Part shown: one piece after another, positions 1-12,702 of the stretch
Layout: each line of letters begins with the position of its first letter
Position numbering within the stretch: the first letter of the stretch is position 1
From: Calendula officinalis
Taxonomy: Eukaryota > Streptophyta > Magnoliopsida > Asterales > Asteraceae
NCBI GenBank assembly: GCA_963853835.1
Contig: OY970822.1
Coordinates: 24,089,058-24,153,057 of the forward strand
Length of the DNA stretch: 64,000 bases
Reading direction: 5' to 3'
Notes under the pieces: generated by a model
The model's input: only the letters and a program-made list of their open reading frames with translations
Told to the model about the DNA's origin: nothing
Database searches by the model: none
Position numbers and translations under genes: made by a program

Positions 1-2
1 AC

Positions 3-1538
3 GTAGTGGCCGATGCACTGAGTCGAAAAGAACGAACCAAACCACGACTAGTAAGAGCACTAGAGATGTCTATCCACACAAACCTTACTGCACAAATCCA
101 CTTCACTCAAACCGAGGCGTTGAAAGATGAGAACTTAAAGAATGAATTTCTTCGTGGCATGGAAAAACAGTTGGAACCTAAGCAGGATGGAACGTTACAT
201 TTCATGAATAGAATCTGGGTGCCAAGTTTCGGTGACCTTCGTGAAGTTATTCTTGACGAAGCTCATAAATCCAAATACTCCATCCATCCTGGAGCTGACA
301 AGATGTATAAAGACGTAAAAGAGTTGTATTGGTGGCCAAATATGAAGAAAGAAATTGCCATCTATGTCAGCAAATGTTTAACTTGCTCCAAAGTGAAGGC
401 GGAATATCAAAAACCCTCTGGTCTCCTACAACAACCTGAGATTCCTGAATGGAAATGGGAGAAGATCACTATGGATTTCATAACCAAATTACCCCGAACC
501 TCTAGTGGCCATGATACGATATGGGTAATCGTTGATCGACTTACAAAATCAGCTCACTTCATTCCTATCAGAGAAACAGATCAAATGGAAAAGTTGACAA
601 GAATTTATCTGAAAGAGGTTGTATCCAGGCATGGAGTGCCAATATCCATCATCTCTGATAGAGACAGTCGTTTTACTTCTCGGTTCTGGCAATCTCTACA
701 GCGTTCTCTCGGAACACGACTCGACATGAGTACAGCCTACCATCCCCAAACAGATGGTCAGAGTGAGCGAACCATCCAAACCTTAGAAGATATGTTGAGG
801 GCATGCGTGATAGATTTTGGTGGCAACTGGGATACGCATCTCCCACTGGTCGAGTTTTCATACAATAATAGCTATCACACCTGTATCAAGGCTGCTCCAT
901 TTGAAGCACTTTATGGTCGCAAGTGCCGATCCCCTCTTTGTTGGTCAGAAGTTGGTGATAGACAGATAACCGGTCCAGAAATACTGCAAGAAACCACCGA
1001 TAAAATATTCCAAATTAAAGATCGAATCAAAGCAGCTAGAGACCGACAGAAAAGCTATGCAGATAATCGTCGTAAACCGTTAGAGTTCGCAGTAGGTGAC
1101 AAAGTGTTGTTAAAAGTATCTCCTTGGAAAGGAGTTGCACGTTTTGGAAAACGAGGGAAGTTGAATCCTCGTTACATTGGACCTTTTGAGATACTAGAAA
1201 GGATTGGCCCAGTTGCCTACCGTCTACAATTGCCACAAGCGCTCAGAAGTATCCACAATACCTTTCATGTGTCGAACCTTAAGAAGTGCCTAGCAGATGA
1301 AACATTAATCATACCGTCAGATGAAATATCCATCGACAACAGACTTCAGTTTACCGAAGAACCTATAGAAATATCAGAATGGAAGACGCATAGACTCCGA
1401 CGAAGCAAAATCAGAATAGTGAAAGTTCGTTGGAATTCCAAGCGAGGGCCTGAATTTACATGGGAACGAGAAGATCACATGAAAAACAAGTACCCACACC
1501 TTTTCCCCGACCCCCAACCAAGTAGTACATCGTCTTAA
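3..1538 (+). CDS. Ty3/gypsy pol polyprotein, C-terminal part (RNase H end, integrase, chromodomain-like tail)
   Basis: The reading frame is open from the window edge, so the 5' part of the polyprotein lies outside. It opens with ADALSRKE, the usual end of a gypsy RNase H. Next comes the HHCC zinc finger of integrase ([11 protein letters not shown]...CLTCSKVK) and then the catalytic core, with DDE residues in [18 protein letters not shown] and [12 protein letters not shown]. The C-terminus carries [19 protein letters not shown], a chromodomain-like tail found in chromoviruses (Tekay/Del type). The product would cut and join element cDNA into nuclear DNA. No stop or frameshift is seen in the visible 512 codons. 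A polypurine tract and 3' LTR follow directly. Assignment to gypsy is firm; the sublineage is inferred. Confidence 0.93.
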   Translation, partial: VVADALSRKERTKPRLVRALEMSIHTNLTAQIHFTQTEALKDENLKNEFLRGMEKQLEPKQDGTLHFMNRIWVPSFGDLREVILDEAHKSKYSIHPGADKMYKDVKELYWWPNMKKEIAIYVSKCLTCSKVKAEYQKPSGLLQQPEIPEWKWEKITMDFITKLPRTSSGHDTIWVIVDRLTKSAHFIPIRETDQMEKLTRIYLKEVVSRHGVPISIISDRDSRFTSRFWQSLQRSLGTRLDMSTAYHPQTDGQSERTIQTLEDMLRACVIDFGGNWDTHLPLVEFSYNNSYHTCIKAAPFEALYGRKCRSPLCWSEVGDRQITGPEILQETTDKIFQIKDRIKAARDRQKSYADNRRKPLEFAVGDKVLLKVSPWKGVARFGKRGKLNPRYIGPFEILERIGPVAYRLQLPQALRSIHNTFHVSNLKKCLADETLIIPSDEISIDNRLQFTEEPIEISEWKTHRLRRSKIRIVKVRWNSKRGPEFTWEREDHMKNKYPHLFPDPQPSSTSS

Positions 1539-1572
1539 ATTTCGGGACGAAATTTCTTCAACTAGGGGAGAA

Positions 1573-4209
1573 TGTGACAACCCTAAAATTCAGGTATTTA
1601 ATTCATCATTTATTATAACCCTAATAGTGTCCAAGAACCCTAATTTCATTTATGAAAGCATTTATTTGCATTTATGTCTATCAAAGTACCCTAATACCAT
1701 TTATGATAACAACTAGGGCGCATTTAAGTTAATGAAATCCTAGAAATCATGTCTCAAATTGATGCAATAATCATTTTGGATGCATTAAATCATTGGTCGA
1801 TTAGTCAGCGAGTTGGTGACACAACACAATTATAAACCACAAATAAATACATAAGTTATTTCACGAAACTGAAATTGACAAAATATATTCCCAAAGAAAT
1901 AAATTTTCTATCAAGAAATAATCAGCGTCAAAAACCAAGTAAAACCCCGGTGAAAATATTTGTACATAAAATATTATCATTATACAAGCCTATTGCCATT
2001 AAATTAAATGTATTAAGTATCAAACTATATTTTTATCAAAATTTCGATGCCAGCCAATTCACTACAAAATTCCCTTTTCTTTTATTTTCCATTTAAAATC
2101 ACAATCAAAACCTTAAAATAACTAGCCAACCATATTCAAGCCCCTAAATAAATCCAGCAATCACAAATAACCATACTAAAAAGTCTCATTTCCTTCCTTT
2201 TGTTCTTGAACGTACCAGTCGATCCCTTCCCCATTTACCTTCCTTATTTTTGGCCAAGAAATTAAGTTAATAGTCTTCCAAAATTAGTTGATAATCATAC
2301 CAAAAAGAAAACCTTTCCCACTTAAAAACTACCCTATAAATCACACCTGCAACACATCGTGTTCTACACAGTCAAACGAGCAAAACCCAAGGCAGTCTCA
2401 CTCATCCCTCCTTCTCTCTCTAATACCCGACAGGTAAAACATTTCCCCCTCTCTATTCTATATTTTTATTTGATTATTATTTGGGTATTATGCCATCACT
2501 TTTTGTTTCCTGTAGACACACACAAGTGTGTGTACCTTATGTAAGAACTTATTTCAAATCACTTGTCTCTATCACTTGTACTTTGCAGCCCCTCATTTCT
2601 TGATACGTCGATACACCCATAAGTCTATGTCTTCCATTACATGACATATATATATGAATGCTTTATTCTTCTGTCTCGTCACTGAAATGCCCCGTAAAAA
2701 CTGCTCTGTTTCCGGTGAACTATGTCCGGTGACCGTACCGCCCGCCGTCCTTTTCTGCCCTTGTAACCGTCGACGATCGATCACACTTGTTTCTGTTTTG
2801 TTTTTATTTTATTTTGTTTTGTCCGGCCCTTGTAAACTACTCCATTATTTGATTTTAAAAAAAAAATGGTTCAAGCCCAATAACTTAAGTGTATTAAGTC
2901 AGATTTATAGTTATCTATTCTAAATATAAGAACCATATTTATTAAGTGTCAGATTCATTAAATAGTTATATATTTTTCTTATTTTACATATATAAGTTCT
3001 TGAAATTAATTATCATCAAATAATAATAAATTATTACATTCTAAACACCAGATCGTGATATGTATTATTATTTTTTTTTTCTTCATAATTAAACTTCTAT
3101 TAAATTATCTAATTATTAAATGATTTGATAAAAGTGTCTAAATTTATATTCTTTTGAAACTAGCCATGGTATCAACGTAACTTAACTGATCAAGATTTTA
3201 TAAATCAAATTAAACGAAATATAATTTCAATACAAGTGTCACCAACATATCGCTCATTTTGTGTCTTTCTATGCATATAGGAAGCTAATCACTTGTTTGG
3301 AACCAACATCTCAATTAGTCATATCATTTTGGAAGCATTGCATCAGGTGAGTCCACAGCCCCACTTTTTATTGTATTTTTATATACTATTTTACAACAGG
3401 GGTGAAAAACATACAAAAATCACTTTTGCTATTCATATTTTATTGTGATGATACACTACTCAGAACATGACATTCAGTCCTTTATGCTCGAACTAAGACA
3501 AGATGTAGTGACATTGGTAGATGTCTACATACTGTAACCATTAGCTAGTTGCGACTAGACCCTGGATATGCAGATAGTACTATCGACTGAGACTCACCCT
3601 CCCACATTTGTTTGATCAGTTTTAACGGTCTACCGAACCGTCATGGGAGTGCATATCTTAGATTCAGTAACATCATTTTGGAGTTGTAGGTTGGTTATGG
3701 GCTTAGGGTCGGCATTCTAACTCGAGGGTTTAGCTAACCTTAGAGGGACATCAGTTCATGTTGATTTTAATATCCTTTTGAGGATATCAACTTATACAAT
3801 TTTATTAAATCATTTTCAAACATCATATCATCACAACAATTTAAGCCTTGATGGCTCACAAACATTTTGGATTACTCGAAAACATTCTTTAAACCTGTGG
3901 ATTCACTCAACATTTTTGTTGATCATTTTACTTATGTTTTTCAGGTAATTGATTGAAGCATGAGTCATAGGTTGCATTTGGATCACAAGCATGCATGTTA
4001 AAGATGCCACCATTTTACTTTTATTTATTTATTTTCAAAACATTGTTAGTTACATTTCGGTTACACTTTTACAACTAAATTGTGGCATACTTTATTACAT
4101 CATTTATTAAAGTTTTTGAGACATTTAATATTTGCAATAATCATATGCTTGTGGTTACTCATGATGTCCACGCCCGTTCTTCCGCAAACCATTTTGGCGG
4201 GGTGTGACA
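1573..4209 (+). repeat. 3' LTR of the Ty3/gypsy element (2.6 kb)
   Basis: The LTR begins TGTGACAACCC straight after a purine tract (AGGGGAGAA, about 1564-1572) and ends GGCGGGGTGTGACA. A TATA-like CTATAAATC near 2333 is followed by a C-rich leader, so U3 would be about 760 bp. The LTR's short ORFs (for example 1875-2096, 2359-2544, 2654-2923) have no recognisable domains. The 5 bp after the LTR, AATAG at 4210-4214, is the candidate TSD, but the 5' LTR is outside the window, so it cannot be matched. Confidence 0.8.
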
Positions 4210-4255
4210 AATAGGGCCCGAGTCACCGTTCAAGCCACAAAATACGGTTTGCCAA

Positions 4256-4555
4256 ATGTTCGCTTGTCATCATAAGAGGGCTAGAAGCAAAAAGATCTTG
4301 AAAAAGAGTTGTAGCATTAATATCAAAAGAATGAAAAAGATAGGCCCTCGGTCGTCTACTTATAATATCGCGAAAAGATTGGTTAAAAAGAGAACCCAAT
4401 TGCTTAAACGACTTGTACCCGGTGGAGAATCAATGGATGAATTCTCCCTCATCAAAGAAGCATTAGACTATATCCTTTCACTTAGGGTACAAGTCGATGT
4501 TATGAGAACACTTGTGAATGCAACCGAGGTTTTGAATCAAATTAATTCAAATTAA
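4256..4555 (+). CDS. Atypical (non-basic) bHLH protein, IBH1-like/UPBEAT1-like
   Basis: This 99-aa ORF has a lysine/arginine-rich N-terminus and then a helix-loop-helix: helix 1 KRLVKKRTQLLKRLVPGG (about residues 40-57), a short loop, and helix 2 SLIKEALDYILSLRVQVDVM (about 64-83). This pattern, with VPGG before the loop and no E-box-contacting basic residues, is typical of the plant IBH1/IBL/PAR/UPB1 group, which do not bind canonical E-boxes and instead sequester growth-promoting bHLHs in the nucleus. The frame is also open upstream to the LTR boundary (stop at 4205-4207), so the ATG at 4256 may not be the original start and N-terminal codons may have been separated by the retrotransposon. 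It has no intron, as expected for the family. Family call is confident; subgroup and activity are not. Confidence 0.75.
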   Translation: MFACHHKRARSKKILKKSCSINIKRMKKIGPRSSTYNIAKRLVKKRTQLLKRLVPGGESMDEFSLIKEALDYILSLRVQVDVMRTLVNATEVLNQINSN

Positions 4556-5402
4556 TATATATAGCTTCATTTTATTCGTTTTCTATCTCAAAAACTGAGT
4601 ATGTTATTGAACAAATCCATGTACAGGATCAATCTTTGCATCGATCTCTTCTTGTAAAATAAACGCGACCCCAAATGTCGCGTTTCTAGAAATTAAAAGG
4701 CTGTTATGTTTTATTTGGATCCATAGTGTCTGGTTAAAAAAAATAAGAACCTTACTAGCTAGTTGATTCAGGATCAGCAGCCTATTTCTCTTGCTAAGTA
4801 GCATCAAGAATAAGTATAGAATTTTTTGGTTTTTCTGGAAATTGTGTAAGCTTATTTCATTCTATAATTCTCAGGTTGTTTGTCTTTGAGTTGTTTGGAA
4901 ATATGTATATTGAATGTGAAGCTGAAAATTAAACAGGTGTTGGCTTGTTACATGATGTAGGGTCCTGATTTACTATTCACCAAGTAACGCATGTAAGGCA
5001 TAAATGGCCACTAAATACCTTTTGGATCATTACCTGCCTTTTCTTTCTATGTGGCATACATGTTTTCATATCTAATTAAATACAGAAGTGAAGTATGGTA
5101 ATTAATTGAATTCATTACCAAGTTATTAAAGAGAGACTGCAAAACTCGGTAAGGACAGATTATTTTTTAAATTTAAGTTCTTGGTATGCATGGCTTTAAT
5201 TCTAAAAAAACGAGTCATGACTCCTCGTTATGAAATAGTCCACGGGATGGTGTAAGGCGTGTCACAAGATAAAATACAATAAGACAGCATAAGGTGCGCC
5301 TTATCACAAGTTTTTTTGAGTTGCGTTATGAAATTTATATGATTTGTAAATTTATATCTAACATTTTATGTGAACTTCATATATAAATGATATATATAAA
5401 AC
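4556..5402. other. Intergenic, downstream of the bHLH gene
   Basis: AT-rich DNA that may hold the 3' UTR of the bHLH gene. The antisense ORF at 4604-4807 has no recognisable domain. Nothing else can be supported here. Confidence 0.4.
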
Positions 5403-5789
5403 GAAGTGGGATCCTGTGAGGACTCTTTTTTCGGTGAGGACTCGCGAGGACACCTCATAAAAATTTCAAAAAATTCCGAAAAAAATATATATAACCCACC
5501 ATGATTATTACTACATTTGACAAAAAAAAAATTCAAAAAAAAAATAATGATCCACTTTTTTTAGCGAATCATAACAATGATCCAGATTTTTTTTGTGGAT
5601 CATTATTATGATCCATATTATTTTTTTTGGATCATATTTGGAATTTTTTTTTTTGGATCTTATACATAGCGATTTTAATGTTTAAAAAAGGAATTTTTTG
5701 AAAAAAGTTTGTTTTGGATCATTTTTAGAGTTTTTTTTGGAGTCCTCACAGTCCTCGCGAGGAAAAGAGTCCTCACCGGATCCGGACCC
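5403..5789. mobile_element. MITE-like foldback element with GTGAGGACTC inverted ends
   Basis: The ends are inverted copies: GGATCCTGTGAGGACTC on the left, and GGATCCGGTGAGGACTC read from the right on the other strand. Each is followed by a second GAGGACT and CGCGAGGA unit. The core is A/T-rich with repeated GATCCA/TGGATC. The 8 bp TATAAAAC flanks both sides (5395-5402 and 5790-5797), which fits a hAT-type TSD, although that word is low in complexity. No coding capacity. Confidence 0.65.
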
Positions 5790-5797
5790 TATAAAAC

Positions 5798-7775
5798 TGC
5801 CGCTATAAAATAGATTTCCCTTCTATTTGCATATGAGGTCAGTCACGCCTTGCATAATATGTCATGTCTCGCCACAACTCATAAGCCATGGTACTGTCAC
5901 ACCGGGCCTTACGTTTTTTAGAAACTTGCTTTTACCTTTTATGTTTTCATGTTAAAACAAACCTAAAATTTTGTTTGCAAAGAAAATTGGTTAATTTATT
6001 TCAGTTTTCAACCCGATGACATCTTTACTGAAGTACTGAAACCCTACAAGGACTAGCTCTAGAATACGTTCACTTGTTCTTCGTGGGTAACCGAGCGAGT
6101 GGCAACCTTATGGATCGAACCAACTGCAAAAGTCGTCATTTTCAAGCCCTACCAAAGCGATTTCGCTTGGGGAATATATAGACGTTAGAAGACTGGCCCC
6201 AAAGTTGATGTCTCTAGTATTTTAACTTTAGACCCCCATTACAAAAATCTTAAGCACCAACCCACACTTTTAAGGTTCGAAATCTCTACATAAATAATCA
6301 CATTTTTAGTTGTGATTATAAATATAATTTGTTTTATACACTTTTAAGCACGTCGAAATTCCAGAGAAAGTGTGAATAATTGAGATATTAATTTGTTATA
6401 GTGTAATGACTATCGGCTACCTACACAATTTCTGCTTTTATGTGTGTCAAAATATATATAATAACGTTTTTAAGTAGATTAGAATGATGCAAAAGAGCTT
6501 AAATTCGTTTTGATAAGAGATTTTGCTCCGATTAAGCAACAATTAAGGCGAGTTTTTGAATTTGGGGTCGCATCCATTGGTGCAGTACAATAAATATGTG
6601 AAATATTCTTCGCAATTTAATTAGGCCCATGGTAGCAGGGGCATCCCCATGTGGAGTGCACTGGTAGCCAGTTAATCGAGTTAAAAAGGTAGTTTAATTA
6701 ATCATGTGCTATCATTATATTAGTTTTGTGCTACACTTAAAATAATTAGAATCGCAATACCTAGTTAATTAACTCAATTGAGCCCAATACCATCAAAAAT
6801 GAAATAGTTAATTACAAGGTCAATACTCAATAGCCAGTTAATTATACATATATTTGATTATAAAGCATACAAATTAGGGTGGTTTGGTGAAAACCTTTCT
6901 GGATTTAGTCATGTAGACAACCAATAATATTTTGATTCCATATTTTAAAACCCCCAAAGAATTGGTTAGTTTGATCCAACTTTAACTCAAAATAGATACT
7001 TCTAATTATTTTTGAAAATGAAGTACGTATTATACTTGCATAAACATGACACATAGTAAAAATTAATTGAATGAAAATGAGTAGCATTTTTCATGAATGG
7101 GTCCATGCAAGAACCAAATATTTTGCGCATCGCAATTAAGTTTATTTATATGTAAATGTTGGTTGATGTAAAAAAAGGACTAAACCAATAAATATATGAA
7201 AATTGGTTTGTTTAATTTATCCAAAAATAGATATTTTTCATTACTCTTGAAAATAAAAAAAGTGGGGGCTATATTTAAAGTAACGTGACCATTGAATGCT
7301 AACTGTTAAAATGAAAAATAATATACGGCAGGCATCTTGATTCATGTGAGAACCAAATATTTTGCGAGAAGCATGATAACTGCAAAAGTTTGTCTTAATT
7401 TTTACATAATTAACTCGTTTTATTAACTCGTATTATATGTGAATATAGCTTTACACCGAAACAAAAAGAGTGCCTAGCATGGTATAAAATGCCCCTAGTT
7501 CCTGTACTACTTTACACATACACCAATAACGATGCACAAAAAGTAAAATTAATCGTAGCAAGCGAAAAAACTAAAGTTAAAATTGAAAAGAAAAAGAACC
7601 AACACCACATAAAAAACTTTCCTTAAACGAAAGACTACACAACACTCTCCTAAAACACCATCTTTGTAATTGTATAGTCGAGCAACACTATAAATACATA
7701 CAATCAGGTATTTTCAGCCACAGATCCTTCAATCATTAAATAAATTAGACTGCCAAAATTTTAATTTCTTAGGAG
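5798..7775. other. Intergenic region without a recognisable gene
   Basis: AT-rich DNA between the MITE and the PIG-B stop codon. One antisense ORF over 180 bp (6905-7087) has no recognisable domain. Nothing else can be supported. Confidence 0.4.
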
Positions 7776-10700
7776 TCATTGCTTTAAAGCATACACAACA
7801 ACTGATGCTTGAAGATCTCGGTCCACCTTGAAATGAGCATGAAAAAACCTTTTTATCTGCCAATCATAACATGAATTTAATTTAGAGTGTCATATTTTAA
7901 AGGAATGTTGAAGGGGGAAAACACGAGGTGCCAATTTTCAACCCATTAACTAATGAACGGGTCGATTTGGGTTATATTTTATCTCAAGCAAGCCAAATCA
8001 AAAAATTAGCTAAAATGAAAATGGGTCGAACTCAAACAGCTTTAAAGCCTCCCAAAGTCTATTTTAATGCATCCAACCTTCTAAATCTTTTTAGAGAAAA
8101 TATCATAAAATAGCAACATACTTTACGAGGTTTACCTGTTTTAGTAATTATAACTTTTTAAGATCCCTTTTGGCAGTTAAAATATTTTCAGGGAAAATGT
8201 CTACAAGTATATATTACTATCTTATGACATTTGCCCATGTATTGATTCAAAGTTAGATTATAAATTATTATTGTAACAATATTGTATTTATAATTACAAC
8301 TAACACATTTTTTATTATTCAACTTTTTTTAGGGACATAAAGTCTTTACGGGTCACAAAATATAAAAAAAAATAGATAATATGTCTAAGAAAGACGTACC
8401 TCTCTAAAAGAATGAGAGATAAGGAAATCTTGAAGAATCTTTTCTTCATGATCAAATAGTACAATATGACTTGGCTGAGACCAATTTTTTGTAAATTCAG
8501 ATACAAAACCAATCGGGTCCATCATAAACCGGTCAGATTCATCAGGGATTCCCTGTGTTTCACTAATAACAGAATACAAAAATAAATTTATACTTACTTC
8601 CATAAAAAACAAAGATGTTGTAATTGTGTAATACCTTGGTGAACAGTCTAGAAAACGCATAGGAAGATTGTGATGTAATGTTGAAAAATAGGGAGTAGAA
8701 TGACACGGTGTTAGGAATAAGATGCTTTTTATATTCCCGTAACTCGCCTCTTTTGATAGATAATTCATCGCATCCTCTGTTCCTCTCTGGTCACATATTT
8801 TTATTAATTCACAACTAAATTAATTATTAAAAAATTTACAAAATAGGACAAAAAGTGTTTTGGGTCAAACCAATTTTTTTAACATTATTTAAAAACTGAA
8901 ACCGGTAAGTGAAAAGAAAAAAAAAGAAGTTGAATTTACCTGATGAACCATACTCATGTAAAAGGCCATTGGAATATTTGATGCAAGCAAGAAAAACACC
9001 ACGAATTTGAACTTTTTGGAGCTTTTAGTGTGATTAATTGTATTTCTTTTCTTGATCTTTTTAGTGGATGAATATTGTGGACTTAACATTGCTAATGCAT
9101 AACCAGAGAAAATTAAAGCTATTGGAAGTACAGGGAGGACAAACCTGTTAGTCATACTTTTATATAATGAGTATCATGTAAAAAAACTAATAAAACTATA
9201 TTTGTAAGAATTTTGCAAAGTGTAGGGGTTGTTGAGTTAATAAAAAATGTGACACTTTTCTAGAAAAGCTTTCGAGAAAAACTCATAAAACAAAAATTGT
9301 GTTAAAAAAAAAAAGTTGAAGAAATAATTCCAAACATGAAAGTAAACATACCTGAATTCTTTGTGGCCTAATACACTATAAAGTCCTAAAACCCACAAAA
9401 TGAGTCCTGAAAGCTTCCAATTTTTCGACTGAATAATACCAACCACCATAAAGGGTAAAAAGGTAAATATCATTACAGTAAATCCTTGAGTGAAGTACCA
9501 GTGCCATGGATGAGTTCCATAATAATCACCACCAGATGATAAAAAATTGAACTTTAAAAAATTTATAGGTACTAAAACCCATGAACCGTACATTATACGG
9601 TCCAACAAAAATGTAACACCAAGCACAAAAGACCTGAAAAATAAAGATAATAATATAAGAATATTTATTAACCTACATGTCCCAATGGCTTTTTTAACAA
9701 GTAAACCAAAGTTTAGGATAAATATCTTTACCAAAAAAAATTGAAGGGTTAAAACGCCAAATCAGTGAAAGTTCGAGGATTGAACCTACCCAATTGGAAA
9801 CACTTCAAGAAAAACAAATTTGAGCCTATTTTGTGACCCAAAAAGCTCCATGAGGCCAACATAAATCCATATAATAGCACTTGTGGGCCGAATGGCACAA
9901 GCTAGGGCTGCTAAAACCAAGGCCCGTGTTCTAGAAACTGAGGGGGCGTTGACCGAGTTGACCCGTAAACAGGGCCAGTAATAGAGACTGATAACCGTAA
10001 GAATAGTTTCTGAAGTATTTGATAAAGTGCGTGTGATGCAGTAAAACATAAACCAGTTTGTTAACTGTGCAAAAAGCTGAAATTGGAATTAAGTAAAACA
10101 TATAATGTTTTAATATTTGGCAAATTCAAATTACTTAAAATATATAAAGATTGACAGAAAAGGATACAGCCCATTTGGCAACATGGCCACCATACAAAAC
10201 ATGAGAGAATTTGAACAAGTAAAGATCACCAAAAGCAGACAATATAGATTGCAATATTCTTGGACCTTTAATCTGCAAAAATACAAATTATATAAAAACA
10301 TTAAAATTAAATTTACCTTTTTTCATACGATTAACACATACAAATAGAGGTTGATTTGATTTCTAAATCTACCGGTTCAAACAGAAAAAATTGAACGATT
10401 TATAGTGAGAATAAAGAAAAATATTTCACCATAAAAAGTGGAGTATCAAGATGTAAAATTGAAAGGATTTTATAAAGAATTGCAAATATCATTGGATGCA
10501 AATAGCTTCTTATCCCCTTTCTCCACTCCCAAGTTAAATGTCCATATCTGTCAGTTATTTTATAATATTAAATCCTTATATACTAATAAATAAACAATAA
10601 ACCAACATATATGAAATGACATAAAAAAATAGACATACCCGAATGTAACTCGATGTGCAACTTCAAGTGCTTGCCAATGCTCATCTGGATTGAAATATGT

Positions 10701-10847
10701 TTGGATAAATAAAGAATTTATTATTCTGAAAATTAAACAAATTGATAAGATTTTTTTGGATGATGGAAATTGGTTGGCTTCTTGTTTGCTATCTTCTTGC
10801 AAAGAGTTGGGATTTGATAGTCCATTGCCATGTGTCCGCTTTCTCAT
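7776..10847 (-). CDS. PIGB: GPI mannosyltransferase III (PIG-B), complete nine-exon gene
   Basis: ER membrane enzyme that adds the third mannose to the GPI-anchor core (GT22 family; Arabidopsis homolog APTG1). Exons in coding order: 10639-10847, 10430-10547, 10168-10272, 9790-10076, 9352-9633, 8940-9144, 8635-8786, 8400-8562, 7776-7856. All introns are GT-AG and phases agree, giving 533 aa with no internal stop. The N-terminal GT22 signature FNPDEHWQ is at residues 52-59. Further family blocks are SSGGDYYGTHPWHWYFTQG (exon 5), GHKEFRFVLPVLPIAL across the exon 5/6 junction, and RGTEDAMNYLSKEA (exon 7). Multiple hydrophobic segments fit a polytopic membrane protein. The last exon encodes only 26 residues (HAHFKVDRDLQ... 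then TGA) and is easily missed. MRKR was chosen as the start over an ATG 30 bp upstream because family members begin near there. Boundaries were found by eye; no transcript was checked. Confidence 0.93.
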
Positions 10848-11271
10848 TACTGAATTGATAAACACCAAATAGTACAATTACAATTTTGAATTTTCACACT
10901 TATTAGTAGAATTAAAACTGAATGCAAATGTTTTGTCTATTTGTGGCTGAAACTTCCATCAATGCTAGAAATATAACACAATCACATAGAAAAGGAAATT
11001 GAGGAATACACTCATGTATATATAAACCCTAATTTTAACAAAATCAATATCTCTAACGAAATAAAAGGTCTCACATTATTTAATAAGCATACACCAAGAA
11101 GACACTTTCACACGACACACTATACAGATTTTGGATTGAGGGTTCAAGTTATAATTGAGCAGTTATTCTATATTTTTGTGGCAGGTCAATGGGAGTGTGA
11201 TTATCACCATTAAATAGGAATTCAAACATGTAATGAACTCGTTTTACCTTGCTACAACTCGTTCAAATATC
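10848..11271 (-). promoter_or_regulatory. Upstream region of the PIG-B gene
   Basis: This 420-bp stretch upstream of the PIG-B start would hold its 5' UTR and promoter. It is AT-rich. No convincing TATA box or conserved element could be fixed by eye. Confidence 0.35.
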
Positions 11272-12702
11272 TTAAAAGTAATTCCAGCACATGTGTACTA
11301 AATTTATTACCAATTTGATCTGTTGACATTCTCTCAGGACTTTCATCGAACACCTCAAAGGCATAAAATCTGGGCAACTTACAAACATGAAATTATTCAC
11401 GGATCTTAACATTATATTCAAACAATGAAAGTAATCACTTACTTTAATTAACAATATTGGTATTAAATCCAACAAAATCAAGAAAAGATGCGGATTTTCA
11501 AGAAATCGATTTTTCATAAACCCACTGAAAAATTTGAACTTACCGGATGAAAAGTGATGAGCAAACAACCAGATCAAAGGACAGACAACAAATGATACGA
11601 ACTGTGAAGTGCGAGAGACTGCAGATGCAGATGACTGGAAAGTGAATCTTTCTTCCCCTGTATTACGTGCACTATTTGCAATAAACCAATGTTTATGGGT
11701 GTATAACGGTTAACATAGTTATCTTGCATTTGTTTCATGTTTAGCCCCTTACGTTTTCTTCTGTCGTTATATATAAGCGCGATGGATTAACTGTAAAATT
11801 ATTTGCTTAAAATTGTAAAGACAATAATGTAAACCCATCCTTTGACATTCTTCTTTCTTATATCTTATCAAGAATCTTTATAAGATTGGAACTTGGAAGC
11901 GCTACTAATGGACCTTTTGTCTCATCCAGCTGTCTATAAACACAAAAATATGGTTTATGTTACCTTGATTATTGATGCATGTGGAGGGATATATCCTTAT
12001 TTTGTTTTTTTGATTTTGATTTAGACTTAATGGTCATTTGATGGTTATTAATTGAATTAATATTGATTAAGTTAGTTGTTGATTGAGTTAATTGCTAATA
12101 ACTTAAACCATTTGTTTGATTGATTAACTAATTGAATATGTTGAATCGTGAAAAATGACTATGTTACCCTTGTACTCTCTTTTGCGGGATAAAACATACT
12201 TGATCAAATCAGACCCGTTTGACAATTATCATGGAATGTAACCCACTTGAAGAACATGAATTCCAAGATGCAATTAGGGATAATTACTTCTAAGGGAAGA
12301 AATTCAATTTCGGTTTAAACAAGAATCAGGTATGATTTTTTCTTTTTATTTGGGATTGTATAATGTATCTTAGAAATCTTATTACAGTTATTACTTTTGA
12401 AATTTCAGGTAAGTAAATTTATGGAACTCTCTCGATCCAAAAAAAAAACTAATCAGACAAGCAACAACACCGGTAGTCTTACCTGAGGAAGACGACGGAG
12501 GGCAGCGGGGCTTCGGCGGAGGAAGGAGTTCGATACTACGGCTAAGGAAAGAGGAAGATTGAAGGCTGTCGTTGCTCTCTGCTGCGTCGTCAAACAAGAA
12601 CAAAAAAGGGCCTAAGTCCAATACTTTTTCTAATCGGACCGGATTAGCAATTGGGTTGGGCTGAGTCCAAAATGCTGACCGAGTCAGTTGAAAATCAAAC
12701 AC
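11272..12702 (-). pseudogene. Candidate unidentified gene or gene remnant with splice-like segments
   Basis: Several minus-strand pieces look like exons, but no family was recognised. 12486-12702 looks like a leader exon ending at a CAG/GTAAGA donor. 11866-11935 follows TTATAG and encodes LDETKGPLVALPSSNLIKI before a stop. 11555-11720 is open, encodes a hydrophobic run (FVSFVVCPLIWLFAHHFSSG) and ends at a G/GTAAGT donor. 11325-11370 follows TTGCCCAG, encodes FYAFEVFDESPERMSTDQIG, and runs into GTAATA. The pieces cannot be joined into one reading frame with confidence, and the stop in the middle piece argues either for two genes or for decay. It lies upstream of PIG-B on the same strand, so part of it could be untranslated leader of that gene. 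Confidence 0.25.

Noticed and set aside
6040..6160. Possible SINE or tRNA-like B-box (GGTTCGATCC on the minus strand)
   Set aside because: No convincing A-box at the right spacing and no cloverleaf could be formed.
7928..8113. Plus-strand ORF of 61 codons
   Set aside because: It lies in the last intron of the PIG-B gene on the opposite strand and has no recognisable domain.
12391..12702. 103-codon minus-strand ORF as an intact protein
   Set aside because: It runs through a clear GTAAGA donor site and is better read as a leader exon plus intron.
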